Shown here in pieces: positions 27,850 through 41,149 of a stretch of DNA of 64,000 nt. How positions within the stretch are numbered: position 1 is the stretch's first letter; the number at the start of each line of letters is the position of its first letter. The notes below the pieces were generated by a model. That model made no database searches. It had not been told where the DNA came from and worked only from the letters and a program-made list of their open reading frames with translations. The DNA lies in assembly GCA_019055375.1 (NCBI GenBank), contig JAHQIW010004583.1, forward strand, positions 124,001 to 188,000, in the 5' to 3' direction. A program made the position numbers and the translations under genes. Source of the stretch: Parelaphostrongylus tenuis (lineage: Eukaryota; Nematoda; Chromadorea; Rhabditida; Metastrongylidae).

Positions 27850-30800
27850 AGCTCACTCATTATAACTACCAGATTTGATCAAAAATGAGTTCGATTAAAC
27901 CTTCAATATTCCGAACATGATTGATAATTATATTTAAGGCATGCATATGGCCTGCTTGCGTGAGCGGAAAGTTCTACAGAGCAATACACATGTTTCCGGC
28001 CTTCCATGCTCCTCAGTTGCACGATGTCCTTCAGTTCACTCAATTCCTCGAAAAGATATCCACTGTATATAGTGCCGGCACCGTACGTTTTACATGAGCT
28101 ATCAGGTCAGAGAATCACCGAATCGGCAGTGTCACACATTCAGTTGTTCTTGGCTGGTAACAGCAAAAGATCATGCCTTTCTATTTTTTTGTTTAGATTA
28201 AATAGATGGCTGACAAACGTGTGAGTTTCGAATTGACACTTCACGCTTTGCATTCTAACATCTCTCAGCGTTATTGATTTTTCTTTGGTTTCAAAGTTGT
28301 AAAGCAGGTGGAATAATTTGCTAGAGTGACCTGTAGCAACTATTCACTTTTCTGCAGATTCTATCTTGCAACGTTACTTAGTGAAACGCAATATTTTATT
28401 CGTGTTTGAGCTATGAGTCAATCTCGGCTCCAATGTATAACGGTTGGAGTAGATACTTGAAACAAATTGCCATCGTTCTTTTCGCCTCTCTCAAGCGATT
28501 TCGTTCTATCCAATACTCATTGACACCAAGATGCGTTGTCGTCTTGAGATCTTCGTTTCCCACAGGTCTGCTCTGCCAGGTGTCACGCTTCGCTTCCCCT
28601 TTTTTTTCATTGATATGCTAGCAATGCACTCCCAGTAAGCAACATGTTGACGGATTATTGCTTTCAAAAATGCGGAGAAATATTCAGGTAACTGTATGTG
28701 AAGATTTTGGGACCCTAGTTATGATGTTCTACGCATCCGTATTGAAATGCACAATAAAATAGCTATCAGCAACAACTTTTCAAGCCAAAATACAGGAAAA
28801 CGTCAATAATTACAAGATTTGACTTCCAAACATCACTGAATAATAACTCAGTATCATGGTTCAACATGAAGTAGATTCATATTATGGTGAGCGATTCTAG
28901 CGCTTTCGATTTCCTCATTGCCGCAGCGATTTGAATTAAATGTCGACATCATTCCAACGATTTATCAGCCCTAATCTTTGGTACAACTCAAACAGTAAGT
29001 AGTGGATCAGTATTTGAATAAAGTCAACTCGCTTTGTTCCTTTTTATTCAGCACTGATTCCAAAAATTCCTTTTGTGATATTTCTCTCATGATGAATGTG
29101 CGATAGTTATCTGAAGTTGTGGGCGACTTTGTTACTCAGTCGTCAGTGTACCTATTTGCGCCTTCGGTTTACTCCAGAAATTCATACGAATCACCGTCGT
29201 TCTGAGAGAAGCCAAGCGAGAAGGTAGCTGATCCACAAGTTCTAGAAACTGCCTGCGATGACAAGCTGAGAAGTTCCTAGAGTGCCTATTTTGGAGGAGA
29301 TTGCACTTGATTAACATTCATTGTCTCAGCAACGATAAAGGCTATCATCAAAGTTCATATCCAAAACCAGGCACCAGCGTCGCTTGCATTGATTACGGTT
29401 GCGCGAGAAGGAATGAATGGTTGATCAGCTGAAAGTTTGCAATATGTGTGAATTGGTGATTTATGATTGTCGTGTTACACAATAAATGTTCTTGTATGGT
29501 TGCGTATTCGAGTCGAGAGAAAATCATAGGGTGAGTCCCATCTTTCGAAATGTTGCTCGAATGGTATAAAGGTTTGTATTATGATGGAAGATTTCTCAAT
29601 CTGATACACAGGTATTGTACAAATAAACACGCTTTTTTTGAAGCAATGGTGATGCTGTGAGATACGACATTTAGTTAATACGTGTCCACTGGTGCTCCTC
29701 TTCAAGTCTTCCGAGGAATCAACAACCTCCCAGAATGTAAAAAAAAATTGCGCAAAGGCTTGTGTTTCATTCGCCTTAGAGTCTCGCTGTGCTGAAACAC
29801 ATTAAAAATGAGGTGAAACATTGCCCAGTTCTTTTTCTTCTTATTCAGTGTCCGATCTATCGCTGTAATGGTGTCTATTAACACTCATGCGCTAACTAAC
29901 CAGTTCACCAGTGCTATGCTTCTCTTTCTCCGGTCTGTTACCCAAGACTTTCGCAGTTCACAACACGAAATCTGGGTAATTGCATCTTTATGTAAACATC
30001 ATGAACGCACGATAACTTAACATGTTAACAATGTGTAATCAATGATGAGAGTAGGCGTTAACAGTACACTATGAAAGCATATCAAGAAAGGAGACTGAAC
30101 TGTTTTCAAGAAAGACCACCAGTTCATTAATAAAGTAGTGTGAGAAGTCTTGCAAGTACAAATTGTTCACGCATCAGAATCAAGATCAAAATACATGAAA
30201 CGAAGCAAAAGCGCTACAAAGCAGTAAATGGTTTTTTCAAAAATCGGAGTTAGGTCATAGTGCAATGAAAAGAGTTGTATTTTTCTAATGAAAAATTGAA
30301 AACTGCATGGAGATGGTGTACTCTTCCGAGTAATCTCAAAGACGCTAAGGTATTTCAAATCTCCTTTTATCTGCTATTCCGGCGTGCAGACAGTCCATAA
30401 AAAATTGCTGATTCGTTCTACAGGCCTGTACACCAGGATGCTGCAATATGAGGAGGGGGACGTTCAAGGAATTTCACAAAACACGTTCTGATCAATCAAT
30501 AAACACGTAATCATTCCGCAAAAAAAGGGCTCAAGAATGCGATACTGCTCTGTCAAAGCTCTCTAATGCTAAATTGTAATGTGAAATAGGATTGTCTCTC
30601 CAAGCGGCGCTATCTTCCTCTGAGAGTGATGATTGGATAGCCACTCTTGTTGATACGTGGCTAATTCAACCAGTTCTTGATCGCGATTTCATAGCGGTCT
30701 TTACCGTTGAAAAAGACCATCGTGGCGTCCTCTTATCTCATCTGTCTCAATATCCGCCTGAAAAATTTACCTATTCTTCTTCGAGAAACATGGTTCAGCT

Positions 30801-31080
30801 CTCACCACCAGTATGAGCATCTGCAGGAAGAAGTAAGATAAACACGTTTGCATAGTGCCCTATAGCAAAGCATGCGCTAGTAAGGCGTCACTGGTTTTGG
30901 GTACAATGACATTCCAGCACAAAGTTCATACTTTTACATTGCTGTATGTTTCATACATTAACCACTTTTCTAATAACACAAGTGCTAATTAGACAAGTAG
31001 CTCATCACTTGGCTGTGCACCGACTCCCTGCAGTATTTTGCCTCGCTGCACAACGTATCAAGTAATATCTTGCGCTTTTG
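27850..31080. repeat. Copy 2 of the diverged ~3-kb segmental duplication
   Basis: Partner of 6900-9990. On the minus strand the block 28430-28600 reads open (THLGVNEYWIERNRLREAKR), and 28220-28340 reads LYNFETKEKS where copy 1 has FYISNTKEQS. At 29700 both copies end a G-G...L-E-E-E stretch at an aligned stop codon. This hints at old coding exons, but other blocks carry stops. The + frame at 30592-30816 (74 codons) is not open in copy 1. Confidence 0.6.
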
Positions 31081-31289
31081 TACCACGAGTTAAAATAAGG
31101 GTGTTGCACCTCAACCTTGAAAAGACTAGAATGCTATGCTTCAAAAAGAGAACAGTTTTATCTGCAAGTTGTAAAAGTTTTCAAATGTAGTGGCTGTTTC
31201 TTGCTTGCAAAACTGAAAAATCAAAAAAAAACCTTTTCATCAGCTCCTCAATATCTTCAAATGGCATCATTTTGTGATTAAAGCTATTT

Positions 31290-31500
31290 ACAACTGCATC
31301 ACAGTACATGATGAAGTTGCTCTATTGGATTAAGAGTTGAGTCGCACTAAGAGACAATTTTGTGCCAAATATTCTCTATGCTTACGGCACCGACATTTCC
31401 ACCAGAAGTGCAATTCATGCAGAGATAGTGCAAATTGAGCTGAATGAAGTGAAGAGAGATGGACGGTGCATAAAACGAATGAAGACTCAGTTCACCGAGT
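31290..31500 (+). mobile_element. Short RTE LINE fragment
   Basis: TASQYMMKLLYW near 31295 and IELNEVKRDGRCIKRMKTQF near 31435 match the region just before and after the catalytic loop of the copy at 24100 (LQWMMKSLDW and LNELNEEGKKIGLRI). The catalytic block itself is missing. Confidence 0.65.
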
Positions 31501-32009
31501 TTTGTTATCATTGTGTGAAAGAGTTCTTATTCTGTGCGCAAGTGTATCAAGGTTCAAAACATTTTCCAGACGAATTCAGTGTATGGACTAAGATATGCCA
31601 GAATCAATTTCGAAGCGCCCTCTAATTTTAGACGTGCGAGTGGAAATCATCTCACGCAGGACCTCACATTGAGCTGAAAATTGATAATCTAGCAAATTGA
31701 TGCATTACTAGCTAATCAAGATTTTAGCATAAATGGGTGCAGATTATTCTATGAAATCTCCTCTCAAACAACCAGCCGTTCACTACAGGACGTGAATTTG
31801 AACCTGAATTTCATGCTCATCAAAATCAGCTTCTACAGCAGCAGGAATCAATCAAGCCAGTTATTTTGAATCATCATCCACCTCGCTTACTTTTTTGGCA
31901 CGCTCGAAAAAAAAACTGAAATTTCAGGACGGAAGAAGGCAGAATTTGAATAGACAAATTTCAGAGCCGATTAGATGATGCGTGGATCGAAATTTCTGCC
32001 GTTGATCTC
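31501..32009. other. No gene recognised
   Basis: No supported exon or repeat. Confidence 0.35.
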
Positions 32010-32920
32010 GGACTGTTCAAGAGAGCTATACACATCTGTTCGCATGGAATATGTTCACAAAGAATCAGAAAGAATTCACGTAGGAGACTGCTCTAAAGAA
32101 AGCGATTTCGCGCAAACATCGAAGCCACTAGAAAGTTAGAAATCTTTTTAACAACGCTTTTTAGGAACAAAATTGCAGTTGTAGGGTAACATGATCAATT
32201 AATGCCGAATAATAGTCTATGGACTGTCTTCTATGGTTAAAAAATGCGTAGTTTTTTTTTTGAAGGGACATTTCAAAATCTAAAGAGAGTACATTGGCAT
32301 TCTAGATGCTCTTCGTATTTTTATAGACCATTAGCTTCACAGTTTGTATTGATTTATCAAGACTTAGTTAACTCAATCCTATGCTTCAGTGACATTTCCT
32401 TCCTACGTGGAGAAATCGGATGAAAATCTGTTGACCAAAGCAAATTATTCACGCAATTTCTTTATCAAACATAACAACATTACCATCGTCAGCACATGTT
32501 TTGATATAATAGAAAGAGAAAACCAAAAGACAAGATGGTATTCTAACTGACCTCATCTTTTATGTGAAAGATACTTCCAGATTGTTACTGATTGGGAGGA
32601 AGATTCGGAAACAATCTATGCATCTCTTTGACGCTTAGCTTCGACGATTTTTGCCCGTTGCCAGATGTATCGACGAGCTAAAAAGACGACTCGTAATTAT
32701 AGGAAGCTACATCTTTCCGAGTATAACCTGTGTGAACTAGATGCTGCTTGTAATTTTATGAAAGGATCGGCTGAACCGAAAGGCACCGTGCCATTTATGA
32801 GCGTGCAAGGACGAAGCAGACGTCGTATAGTACTGTCCAAGTGCCTTACTAGACCTCATAAAAGACTCAAAACATGTTATCATACTAGTGGATTAATCAG
32901 AAAGACTATCGCTGAGACCG
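32010..32920. repeat. Dispersed repeat R-B, copy 1
   Basis: Colinear with 38480-39370: AGAGAAAACCAAA(A/G)GACA, TGGTATTCTAACTGACCTCAT, and GGATCGGCTGAACC(G/A)AAAG(G/C)CACCGTG near 32764 and 39228. The last block also occurs at 42248 and, inverted, near 47780. In copy 2 it lies between R-A and RT sequence, so it is probably part of the RTE-like composite. Confidence 0.65.
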
Positions 32921-33039
32921 TCATAGCACCGTCACCGATGCTAAAGAAAAAAAAATTGTATCGATTCGTTCCCTTCACAGCGCTCATCTTGGACTCTGGA
33001 CTCGCGGTGAGGCGAATCGACCGAAATTCCACTCGGAAG

Positions 33040-33260
33040 TTATATGTGAGAGGAAAAATCAGGCGAGGCACTGCTCCAGGATCCCATTGTATGCACAGAT
33101 CATCCCTTTGCACATAAAAGACCTCAGATGAAGTGCGGCCAGTTAAACAAGCAGGATTCCAACATGGGTTTTGGGACACGGATTATGTCTTAGTTGTGCC
33201 ACAGATCATGGTAATTCTAGAACTGATTCTTTGTTGCAAAGTTTTTCCATAGCGTGCTGT
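33040..33260 (+). mobile_element. RTE LINE fragment with internal deletion
   Basis: GRAGTAPGS-like block (RRGTAPGSH near 33060) jumps to VRPVKQAGFQHGFWDTDYV near 33135, which corresponds to the E-Q-A-G-F-R-x-G-F motif of RTE reverse transcriptases. The intervening 150 or so residues are missing. The same join is partly seen at 39800-39900. Confidence 0.6.
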
Positions 33261-34579
33261 CGAACCAAGAAAAAAAATTACGTTTCATCTCAGAGCTTTG
33301 CTCGGACATATGCATTAAAAGCGTATGAGCATATAGAGGCAATTGTGTTGTAACAGAGTATCCGAGAATATGCTAAATATTTTGCGACGGTATAATATTT
33401 CCTGAATAAATCACAAAAATCGCGTCCCCTCCGATAGCGCTTGCGCGTAATGATTCCAGTTGTCGCCCAAGAAGAAGGCGGTTTTTGTTATTTGTTAAGA
33501 GATTCTTCTCCATTCTATTAAAATTTCTAAGTTTATGTACTTATAGGAAAGATGTTGTTCTATCGATCTATAGACACTGGTTGCTTGTTTGATTTTACAA
33601 AGGAACTAAACACACCTTAAATCTCAAACCAATGGCTAACTACTTTGAGTGTAAAATGCAATCCTTTTCCGTTCTTACTGCACTCTATGAAGACTTTTCT
33701 GGACTCGAACTGAGATCGAAAATCTCAAAGAGTCTTCTTCTATGTGAAACTCATCTAATTAGCATGATGTATCGATGAAAAGCCAAGCACAGACGAAGGT
33801 TTTGCAAATAACAGTTGTGTAGATGAAACTTAATTTTTTCTGCCGTTGCTATAACGCATCAAGAAAGATTTATAGGACACAACTATGGTGTTGAAACTAT
33901 TTTCCTCACGCAACCAGAAGTCTGTTGAAACTCCAGTAAAAACAATTTGTCTGGCGAAAAAGCCAAGAAAACTTTATCTGCATTGCACAGCGCCCCAAAG
34001 AAGCTCTTTGAGAAACCAAGACTAATACTTGAAGCGCGAATTCTTGGAACTACCTCATCATTACTTAAATTCTCACTGAAATTTGTGCACGACGAGGACA
34101 CCGCGAAAAGCCAGTGTAGTTGAAACCTTTGTTCTCGAAAGAGAAAAGCGAAATGCATTCCACTTTGTCATTACTACAGCGTAATGGAAAGCTCTGTTTA
34201 AGAACTAAGTTCATGTTTATGATTGCCATTTTTCCAGCTATACGACTATCCAAGATTTCAGTGAAAAAAACTTTGTCTATTGAAAGAGCAAACCAAACAC
34301 GACTGCAACATACTTCATGCACTCCGAAGAAATAATCTAGTCTCTTCTACATTGCTACAGCTCACTAGAAACTCGTTTTTGAATATTAAACAGAATATCT
34401 GAACTATAATTCTTTCAGCTATCGCGTGATTACTGAAAGTCTATTGAGAAATATGTGCCGTACGAGTAAACGGCCAAAAGGCACATGTACGCCAGAGCTA
34501 CACGCGGTCCCGAAAGGGAAAGGAAAGCGCTCTTGGTAGATCTATTCGTAATATAAACCAAATACGCAGTGCTTTCCAT
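33261..34579. other. No gene recognised
   Basis: AT-rich with short frames only. An element-like stretch at 34420-34470 (GTGATTACTGAAAGTCTATTGAGAAA) resembles 15525-15550, so some R-A sequence may be buried here. Confidence 0.35.
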
Positions 34580-35640
34580 TTTCCATGTGAATTCGCATCA
34601 CCTCTACCATCTATTATGGCCATCGAACTTGGCTCCACCCGCCTACATGGTATTCGGCCAATCTGGCAAAAATGCAATCGAACATGATATAACCAATGAA
34701 TGGCCAGCTCCCATACAGTTGTGGACCTGGAACTTTGTCGAAAATACTTCCTGCTCTCTGTCCTATTAAAAACGACGATAAAGCGCTAACAACTTCAAAA
34801 CCTATGCAAGCCTTTCGGCGTTCGTCGACCAAGGACTGCATCCTGTTCTACATAAGACGCTACCAATGTGTCAAAATTGCCTCAGACACATACACTTTAT
34901 GCACCAACTTCGTACTACACCCGCAAAAAAAGGCGTTTGACAAGGAAATTCTGCGCGAAAGTGTCTACTCCTGCACTGTACCCCAAACTGTAGTTGCTCA
35001 ACTGGAACGAGACGGGCGTATTCAGTAATGGGAAATCCACTCCTTTCGTTTCCCGAAAATATCGCCTCCTTTCAGGTAAACAAAAAAAAGGAACGATGTT
35101 TAATTCTCTCAGGAAAAACCAAAAAAAGAAAAACAATGCTCAATTAGCTCAGCTAGCAAAGAAAGAGATTGGACCACGTTTGCATAGGAAGAAGAATAGT
35201 TCATACAGAGTCCGTGAGGCGGAGGTGGACACATGGAGCTGGATGGTTTTCTGATTACGAAAACCTCGTGAGTGTACCATACAGAATCAGAGCTTCGAAA
35301 AAGAGTTTAAACGAAAATTTATACATCAAAAGTAGAGCAGAGCTGGCCACATGAAAGCTTCTCAATAAAGCCACCAACGAAAAAATGGATACAAAGTTGT
35401 GTTCACTTTTTTACGGCATGAACCTCACCTGTGTCACCCTATTTAGCAGACTACCACTATGGTCAGCGAATGAGCGAAAAAGAACAAAATGTAGTGTGGT
35501 TGCGAAGTCCCCGTGTCACGAGTCATCAAAGAATCGAAGCATGTGCTTTCTTGTTTTTGAAAGAAAGACACAAAAATGTTCCTACCTAACATCTCTCTTT
35601 AGCGATTCACACATGCTTCGGCGCAAACTTGTTTAGCGTT
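34580..35640 (+). mobile_element. RTE LINE fragment, RT palm to connection
   Basis: LELCRKYFLLSVL near 34735, a frame around AFRRSSTKDCILFYIRRYQC, RLHRKKNSSYRVR near 35175 and LNENLYIKSRAELAT near 35310 align in order with 39900-40485. The second half of the fragment (35385-35640) is open but unrelated to known proteins. Heavily mutated. Confidence 0.65.
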
Positions 35641-36099
35641 TCGTCATATGTGTCTCGTTGCACGATGTTGAACTTATTTTCATTCTTGAATATCGTAGAG
35701 TGCTGGCGGAATGAGCACTTAGTCATGCTGAAAATAGACGATAGACAAACTAAAGCAATCCCACGTTGACAGCAACAAAGCTTTCAGAATGGAATCGAGC
35801 CAGAGTACTGTTTTCTGTCAGACTGGGTTTCTGAATCTTTGTTACCCCTTCTCAGACGCTTTGAATACTATTACCGAATTCGTGATTAACTATTTTCTCC
35901 GTCGATTCACGGTTGTATTTATAACATTGTGAATGGAATGCAAGTTACGAAAGATTTCGTTTTCGTTATACTTGCGTTTAAAGACTTTATTTCTTCTTCT
36001 AGATTTTTTGTAAGACATCATCATCAGTGATTATATAAATTTCGAATTCGCATGTTCACAACAATAGCTTGCAAAGAGTTTCACACTACAAGCGTTAAA

Positions 36100-37080
36100 T
36101 CTTTTGAACATAATGCTCATATATTGATTATCATCGCCTCTTGTCGATTGACTGGTTAGAATAACTATCAATGCCGCACTCTTTTGAATGAATTTAGTGT
36201 GCACAGAAGTTTGTTCCTAGTTTTCAGCTAAAAATTGTAAATGGGATACCCTAGACAACTTCCAGATAACTGTTCTTTTAATAATCTGCTACTTACCAAA
36301 TATCTCTTCAGAAAAAGAAATCATCCATGTGGAAGCATTTGCATGAGTTAACCTACCCATCAATTACAAGAACTCCAGAGACTGTCCACGAAATTCATTA
36401 TGGAAAAATATATGGCCTCGTGGAAGGGAGTTTGCCCTCAAGGTATTAATGGTAATTTTTACATTGAACAAAATTAAGAATTAAGGCTGCATAACATGCA
36501 TATTCAAAAAATTTTTGCCTAGTTTCGAGATTCAGTCTCAGTTACACGGGAAGATTCACAGAAATACACAAACATCAGAAACGTTCTGGCATGGCTGAGT
36601 CAACGATTGCAAGAAGAATTGTTCTAATAAGGATTTTTCAACATTCACAAAGAAGATGAAATTTATGACAGCGGTCGAAACAACGTGTGAATCCTTCACA
36701 AACTAAAGTAGATGAGGAGGTGGAAGGTAAATGCGCGGAAGCGAATAGAGTGCAAGAAGTGCTGAGATCCGCACAGTAACTTGTGATGACGGATCGAGTA
36801 AAATAAAACAGAAGAAACCCCAGGAATTACAGATTTGAATTTTAACAGTATGCATCAAGCTTCTGGAAATAGTTTTCCTTCAATATATAGAGAAATCAAA
36901 TCAGATATCAAGATAAATCAGGGAAGATAAAACTAAATCAATGCACACATTATTCGTACTACATGGGAAGGTAATCGTAAGAAAAGATCAAACGAAGCTC
37001 GTTGTTACCGAGAGAGAAGGGTGAATCAAGTTAAGTAGTTAAACTCACCTCCCAATTTCCTCTCACGAGATTCCCTGAAT
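36100..37080. repeat. Dispersed repeat R-A, copy 2
   Basis: Colinear with 15450-16450, including GGTTAGAATAACTATCAATG near 36152, GGAAGCATTTGCATGAGTT near 36330 and the CCCAATTTC block near 37050. Confidence 0.6.
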
Positions 37081-37700
37081 TGAGATGACCTTTTAGTATA
37101 ATAGTTTCATGGTCTCAAAAATACCCTGTTTTTTGCCGTCTCTTTAGTCCTTCAAATTTGATATTTGTAGTTTTGTATCGATTAAAAAGCAATTACAAGT
37201 CAGTATTTGGTTATTGAACAGAGCTTGAAAAAGAGACATTATTAGAGCTTCACACAAGTTTCATAATACAAAAATATAGTTAGATAACTACAGCGCAAAT
37301 CCCATAATTCATTACTTCAAACCCATCTCAAATCAATATAGCTTAAATTTCTTCTCTACAGATTGTTATTTATTGTATACATGTAGACTGTGCACCTTCT
37401 TCTCGACATTATTTGATACTTTGTAAAATTACATCGTCTGTAGGACGGCGAGAACTCGATAACACACGAAGAACATCTTGGAAAGATCATCAAGAGACGA
37501 GTGACCTGGTGACCACTCTACATCATAGGGTATAACATCCTACAATCGTTAAAAGTCGTCAAATAAAAAGAGTTCTAGTTAATCATCCAATACCCAATAT
37601 CTGTCACTGTGACTGGGTGACTGTCAATGTCGATACCGACTACATGGGCGAACCGTTGACGGTTGGTTCCTAACAGATAGATGCGTTGTAACATAAAAAG
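37081..37700. other. No gene recognised
   Basis: AT-rich. Weak similarity of 37300-37370 to 16915-17000 suggests that R-A extends further, but I cannot delimit it. Confidence 0.3.
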
Positions 37701-37721
37701 AGAGATGGCAAAACGGGCATT

Positions 37722-37815
37722 AGTAGTGCAAGGGGTTAGTGCACGCGCTCTCGGATAGAGTGAGATACAGGTTCAAGTCCCGTCAGACGCAAAAGTGTTG
37801 CACATCACTGGGCAT
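37722..37815 (+). mobile_element. tRNA-like element
   Basis: A-box-like TAGTGCAAGGGGTTAGTGC and B-box CAGGTTCAAGTCCCG, followed by GACGCAAAAGTGTTGCACA as in the hairpin at 26852. T-arm pairing is good, but the acceptor stem is poor. Confidence 0.55.
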
Positions 37816-37889
37816 ATCTGCAACATCATATTAATTCGTGAGGCGTGCAAATTAAAAGCATTCTTTCTGAGTACTTTCATTCATTGAAA

Positions 37890-39370
37890 AATCAGTTGTC
37901 AATTAATTGATTAGAAGTGTTATCGATGTCACATTCTTTTGAATTGATTTAGTTTTGTGCACAAAAGTTTTTCCCTGCTTTTTGACTTATAAAAATTAGG
38001 CTTGAAACCCGAGTTAATGTCGAATAAGTTACTCTCTCAATAATTTGTCATCCAATTATTTACAATATCCCTCATCAGCAAAGAGGGCGAACCAAACTAT
38101 ATGGAAGCATCTACATTATTCAACTATGTCAACAGTGATTTTTGTAGTAAACAGAATTGGAAAAGAGAAACCAGATACATGCATGCTCACAAACGCCTAA
38201 TTTGAACATTAGCGGGGTTGATTAGACGGTAGAAAAATTATCCCGACTATCAATTTTTTGACATTTACAGGAAAGACGAAATTCTCAAGCGTTAGTCAAA
38301 GAAGCATGTGAAATATCTGAAAATCTGGAAAGGATGAATACGGGAAAACGACTTTCTGGAATAGAGAATTTGAATATAACAATGAGCAATGAGCCACAAG
38401 AATGCTGTTCCTGAGCATTAGAGAAACAAGATCGGACAACAGTGATATTCTAAGGATTACATATAGTCAGCAATAATAAAGCTTTTCAGAGAGCTATAAA
38501 CAATATAGTACTCGCATGAAATATCTTGACAAAGAAGACGGTTCTGAAGGTCATTTCGCCGAAGCATTAAGGGCCACCGAAGGTCAGACATCTCTTATCA
38601 GCGTCTTTTTGGAATAAAAAATTATAATTGCAAGATAGGATGTGTCAATAAATGCTAAGAATAGTCTGAAAACGTTTTTCTAAGTTTCAAGATCACGTAG
38701 TTTTTTAAGCTATGTTTCAAAATCAAAACTTAGCATATTGGAAGTTATTAGATGCACTTAGTATTTTCAAAGTCATTGACCTTGCAATTCGTATTAATTT
38801 ACGAAGCTTAACTTATTCCATTATGTGCTTCTAATTGGTCCTTTACACGTGGGGAAACTAGATGGAAATCTTTTGACCGGAAAGTATTACTGACGCACAT
38901 TTCTTATCAACATAGCAATACTACCGATGGCCACCACACATTCTGACATAACAAAAAGAGAAAACCAAAGGACACATTGGTATTCTAACTGACCTCATAA
39001 TTTATGTAAAAAATACTTTCAGACTCTTTCCTGATTGGCAGCAAGAAGTATGAATAGTCTGTGCACCTCTTGACGCCAGGCTTAGAGAATTTTTGCTCGC
39101 TTTATTACTAATTACTAATTTACTAATTATATTACTACGAGCAAAAAAGGCTATTCATGATCATAGATAGCAAGACCTCTTCAGAGGGTAACCTCTGTGA
39201 ACTACATGTTGTTTGTATTTGATGACCGGATCGGCTGAACCAAAAGCCACCGTGCTACTGATGAGCTTGCAAGAACGATACACCAGCTGTATAGTGACGT
39301 ATAAGTGCTGCATCAGAGCTCATAGAAGAGGCAAAATGTTTCATGTTACCAGAATTCTCAGAATCCCCGT
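37890..39370 (+). repeat. Repeats R-A (copy 3) and R-B (copy 2), contiguous
   Basis: R-A runs to about 38460 and R-B from about 38480 to 39370. They lead straight into LINE protein sequence at 39580. This order is the best evidence that R-A, R-B and the RT fragments belong to one element. Orientation follows the LINE. Confidence 0.6.
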
Positions 39371-39579
39371 GTTTTGGGACTCAGTCTATATAAGCAGTCG
39401 AGAGTAAAAGCCAGATAAGACTAGCGTTGCAACCCGTCAGGGTATGGAAGATGAAGGGAAAAATTCGTATCGGTACGTTTCGCTCCACTGCTCCCATTTG
39501 CACTCCGAAAACTCGCTGAGGAGCATCGATCAAAATTCCAATCTATGAAGTAATATGTGGTTGAAAACATAGTGTGAGG

Positions 39580-41000
39580 CACTGCTTTAGGACCCGATAA
39601 TGTTAATGCTGAGTTCATTAGAATTAGAGTTTACACATTACATGCGTTTTTAGAAGTCAATGTAACATCTGCAGCTGAAAAAGGTACAGACCAGTGCAAG
39701 GCAACGCGCACAATAAATCCTCTTAAAAGGTGACTGAAGCGACCCTAATGACTTCGCTTTAAATTCTCATGATAAGCTATCCTACTCTTCAAGACGCAAG
39801 CATAGATCATCTCGTTGCATATAAAAGACCGCCGATAAAGGGCTGCCAGTTAGACAGGAGGGATACCAACATAGGTTTTGGTACATGATCCGTGTCAGGG
39901 TTTGGTCACAGATCATGGAAGGTTGTTGAGAATACCGTCTGCTCACTGTCTTATCACAAACTACGATAAGGCGCTAGACAACATCGAAACCCATGTAATT
40001 CTTCCGCCGTTCGTAGAGCAGGGACTGAGTCCGCTCTACACAAGACGTTACCAATGTGCTGTGAAAATCGCCTCAGAAATGTGCAGTTCATGCAGCAACT
40101 TCGTACTATGATCACGAAAAAAGTGTTTGACAAGGCAAGATTGCTCGACTTGCTCGAATGGAACGAGATTGGCGTACTCACCGGTGGAAAATTCTGTCAA
40201 ATCTCTGATTTTTCGTTACCCAAAAAAATTTCATCTTCCTCTCAGGAAAAACCAGAAAAAAGAAGCGATGCTCAACAAGCCGAGTTAGTGGAAAAAAGGA
40301 TGGGACCACGCATAAATAATAATAAAAATAGTACATACAGAGTCTATGATCCAAAAGTGAACACATGGAGCTGTTGGTTATCTGAAAACGCAGATCTCGT
40401 GAGAATACCCTCCATGATCAATGAATTGAAAAACAACTTAAATAACAATTTATACAGCAAAAGTAGAGCAGCATTGGCTACATGAAAGTTTCTCAGAGAA
40501 GCCACCGATCAACCAATGCATATGAAACCCGTGCTGACTTTCTCGATTCGGAAGCCTTTCCAGCGCTTTTGCAGTAAGGAGGTATGCTAATATTTTACCA
40601 CACATAAAATACCATATTAATGAATCAGTGCCAAAAAATATGCAGTCGGTTCTGTAAACTTATTGACAGCTTTAACCACGAGAATTTCTGCACCAAAAAG
40701 AAAGCACCTGTATAATTCGTTTGAGATCTAACCATTATTCAATAGGTTTAGCCAATTTGCGCAACAAACAACCTAAAAACCTATCCCTTATACGGGATCT
40801 AGGAGGATATATCGACGATCACACGATAAGAAGAACAAATGACAGATGGGTGGAAAAAAACGTGGAATGGCCTACAAGAGAATGTAAGCGCCCTTCTAGA
40901 TGTCCATTGGAAAGATGGATGCACGTGTCATGTTTACATCATCCACATGTAGTTGCAGATTGAGAAAATTTGAACGGAATGGGCCATGCCAACGTAGCCG
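39580..41000 (+). mobile_element. RTE LINE fragment, RT to C-terminus
   Basis: GTALGPDNVNAEFIR near 39578 (T-A-P-G-P-D motif of RTE RT), NYDKALDNIETHVILPPFVE near 39958, NELKNNLNNNLYSKSRAALA near 40430, REATDQPM after a frameshift near 40500, and TIRRTNDRWVEKNVEWPTRE near 40820, followed by KRPSRCPLERW. The catalytic A-D-D block is lost between 40140 and 40400. Non-autonomous or simply decayed. Confidence 0.82.
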
Positions 41001-41149
41001 CGTTCAAAGCAGGCAATCAACTCAACGCCTACGTGAAGGAGAAGCGAATGGTAATAATGCTGTTGCCGACATTCTTCCTGGTGACAGGCCATTAAGCTTG
41101 TCCATGTATTCAAATATAAGCAACATCAGAATCAATATACGAGAGTGAC

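Noticed and set aside
37722..37815. Functional tRNA gene
   Set aside because: A- and B-boxes are present, but the acceptor stem does not pair and a relative occurs inside a hairpin repeat, so it is tRNA-derived.
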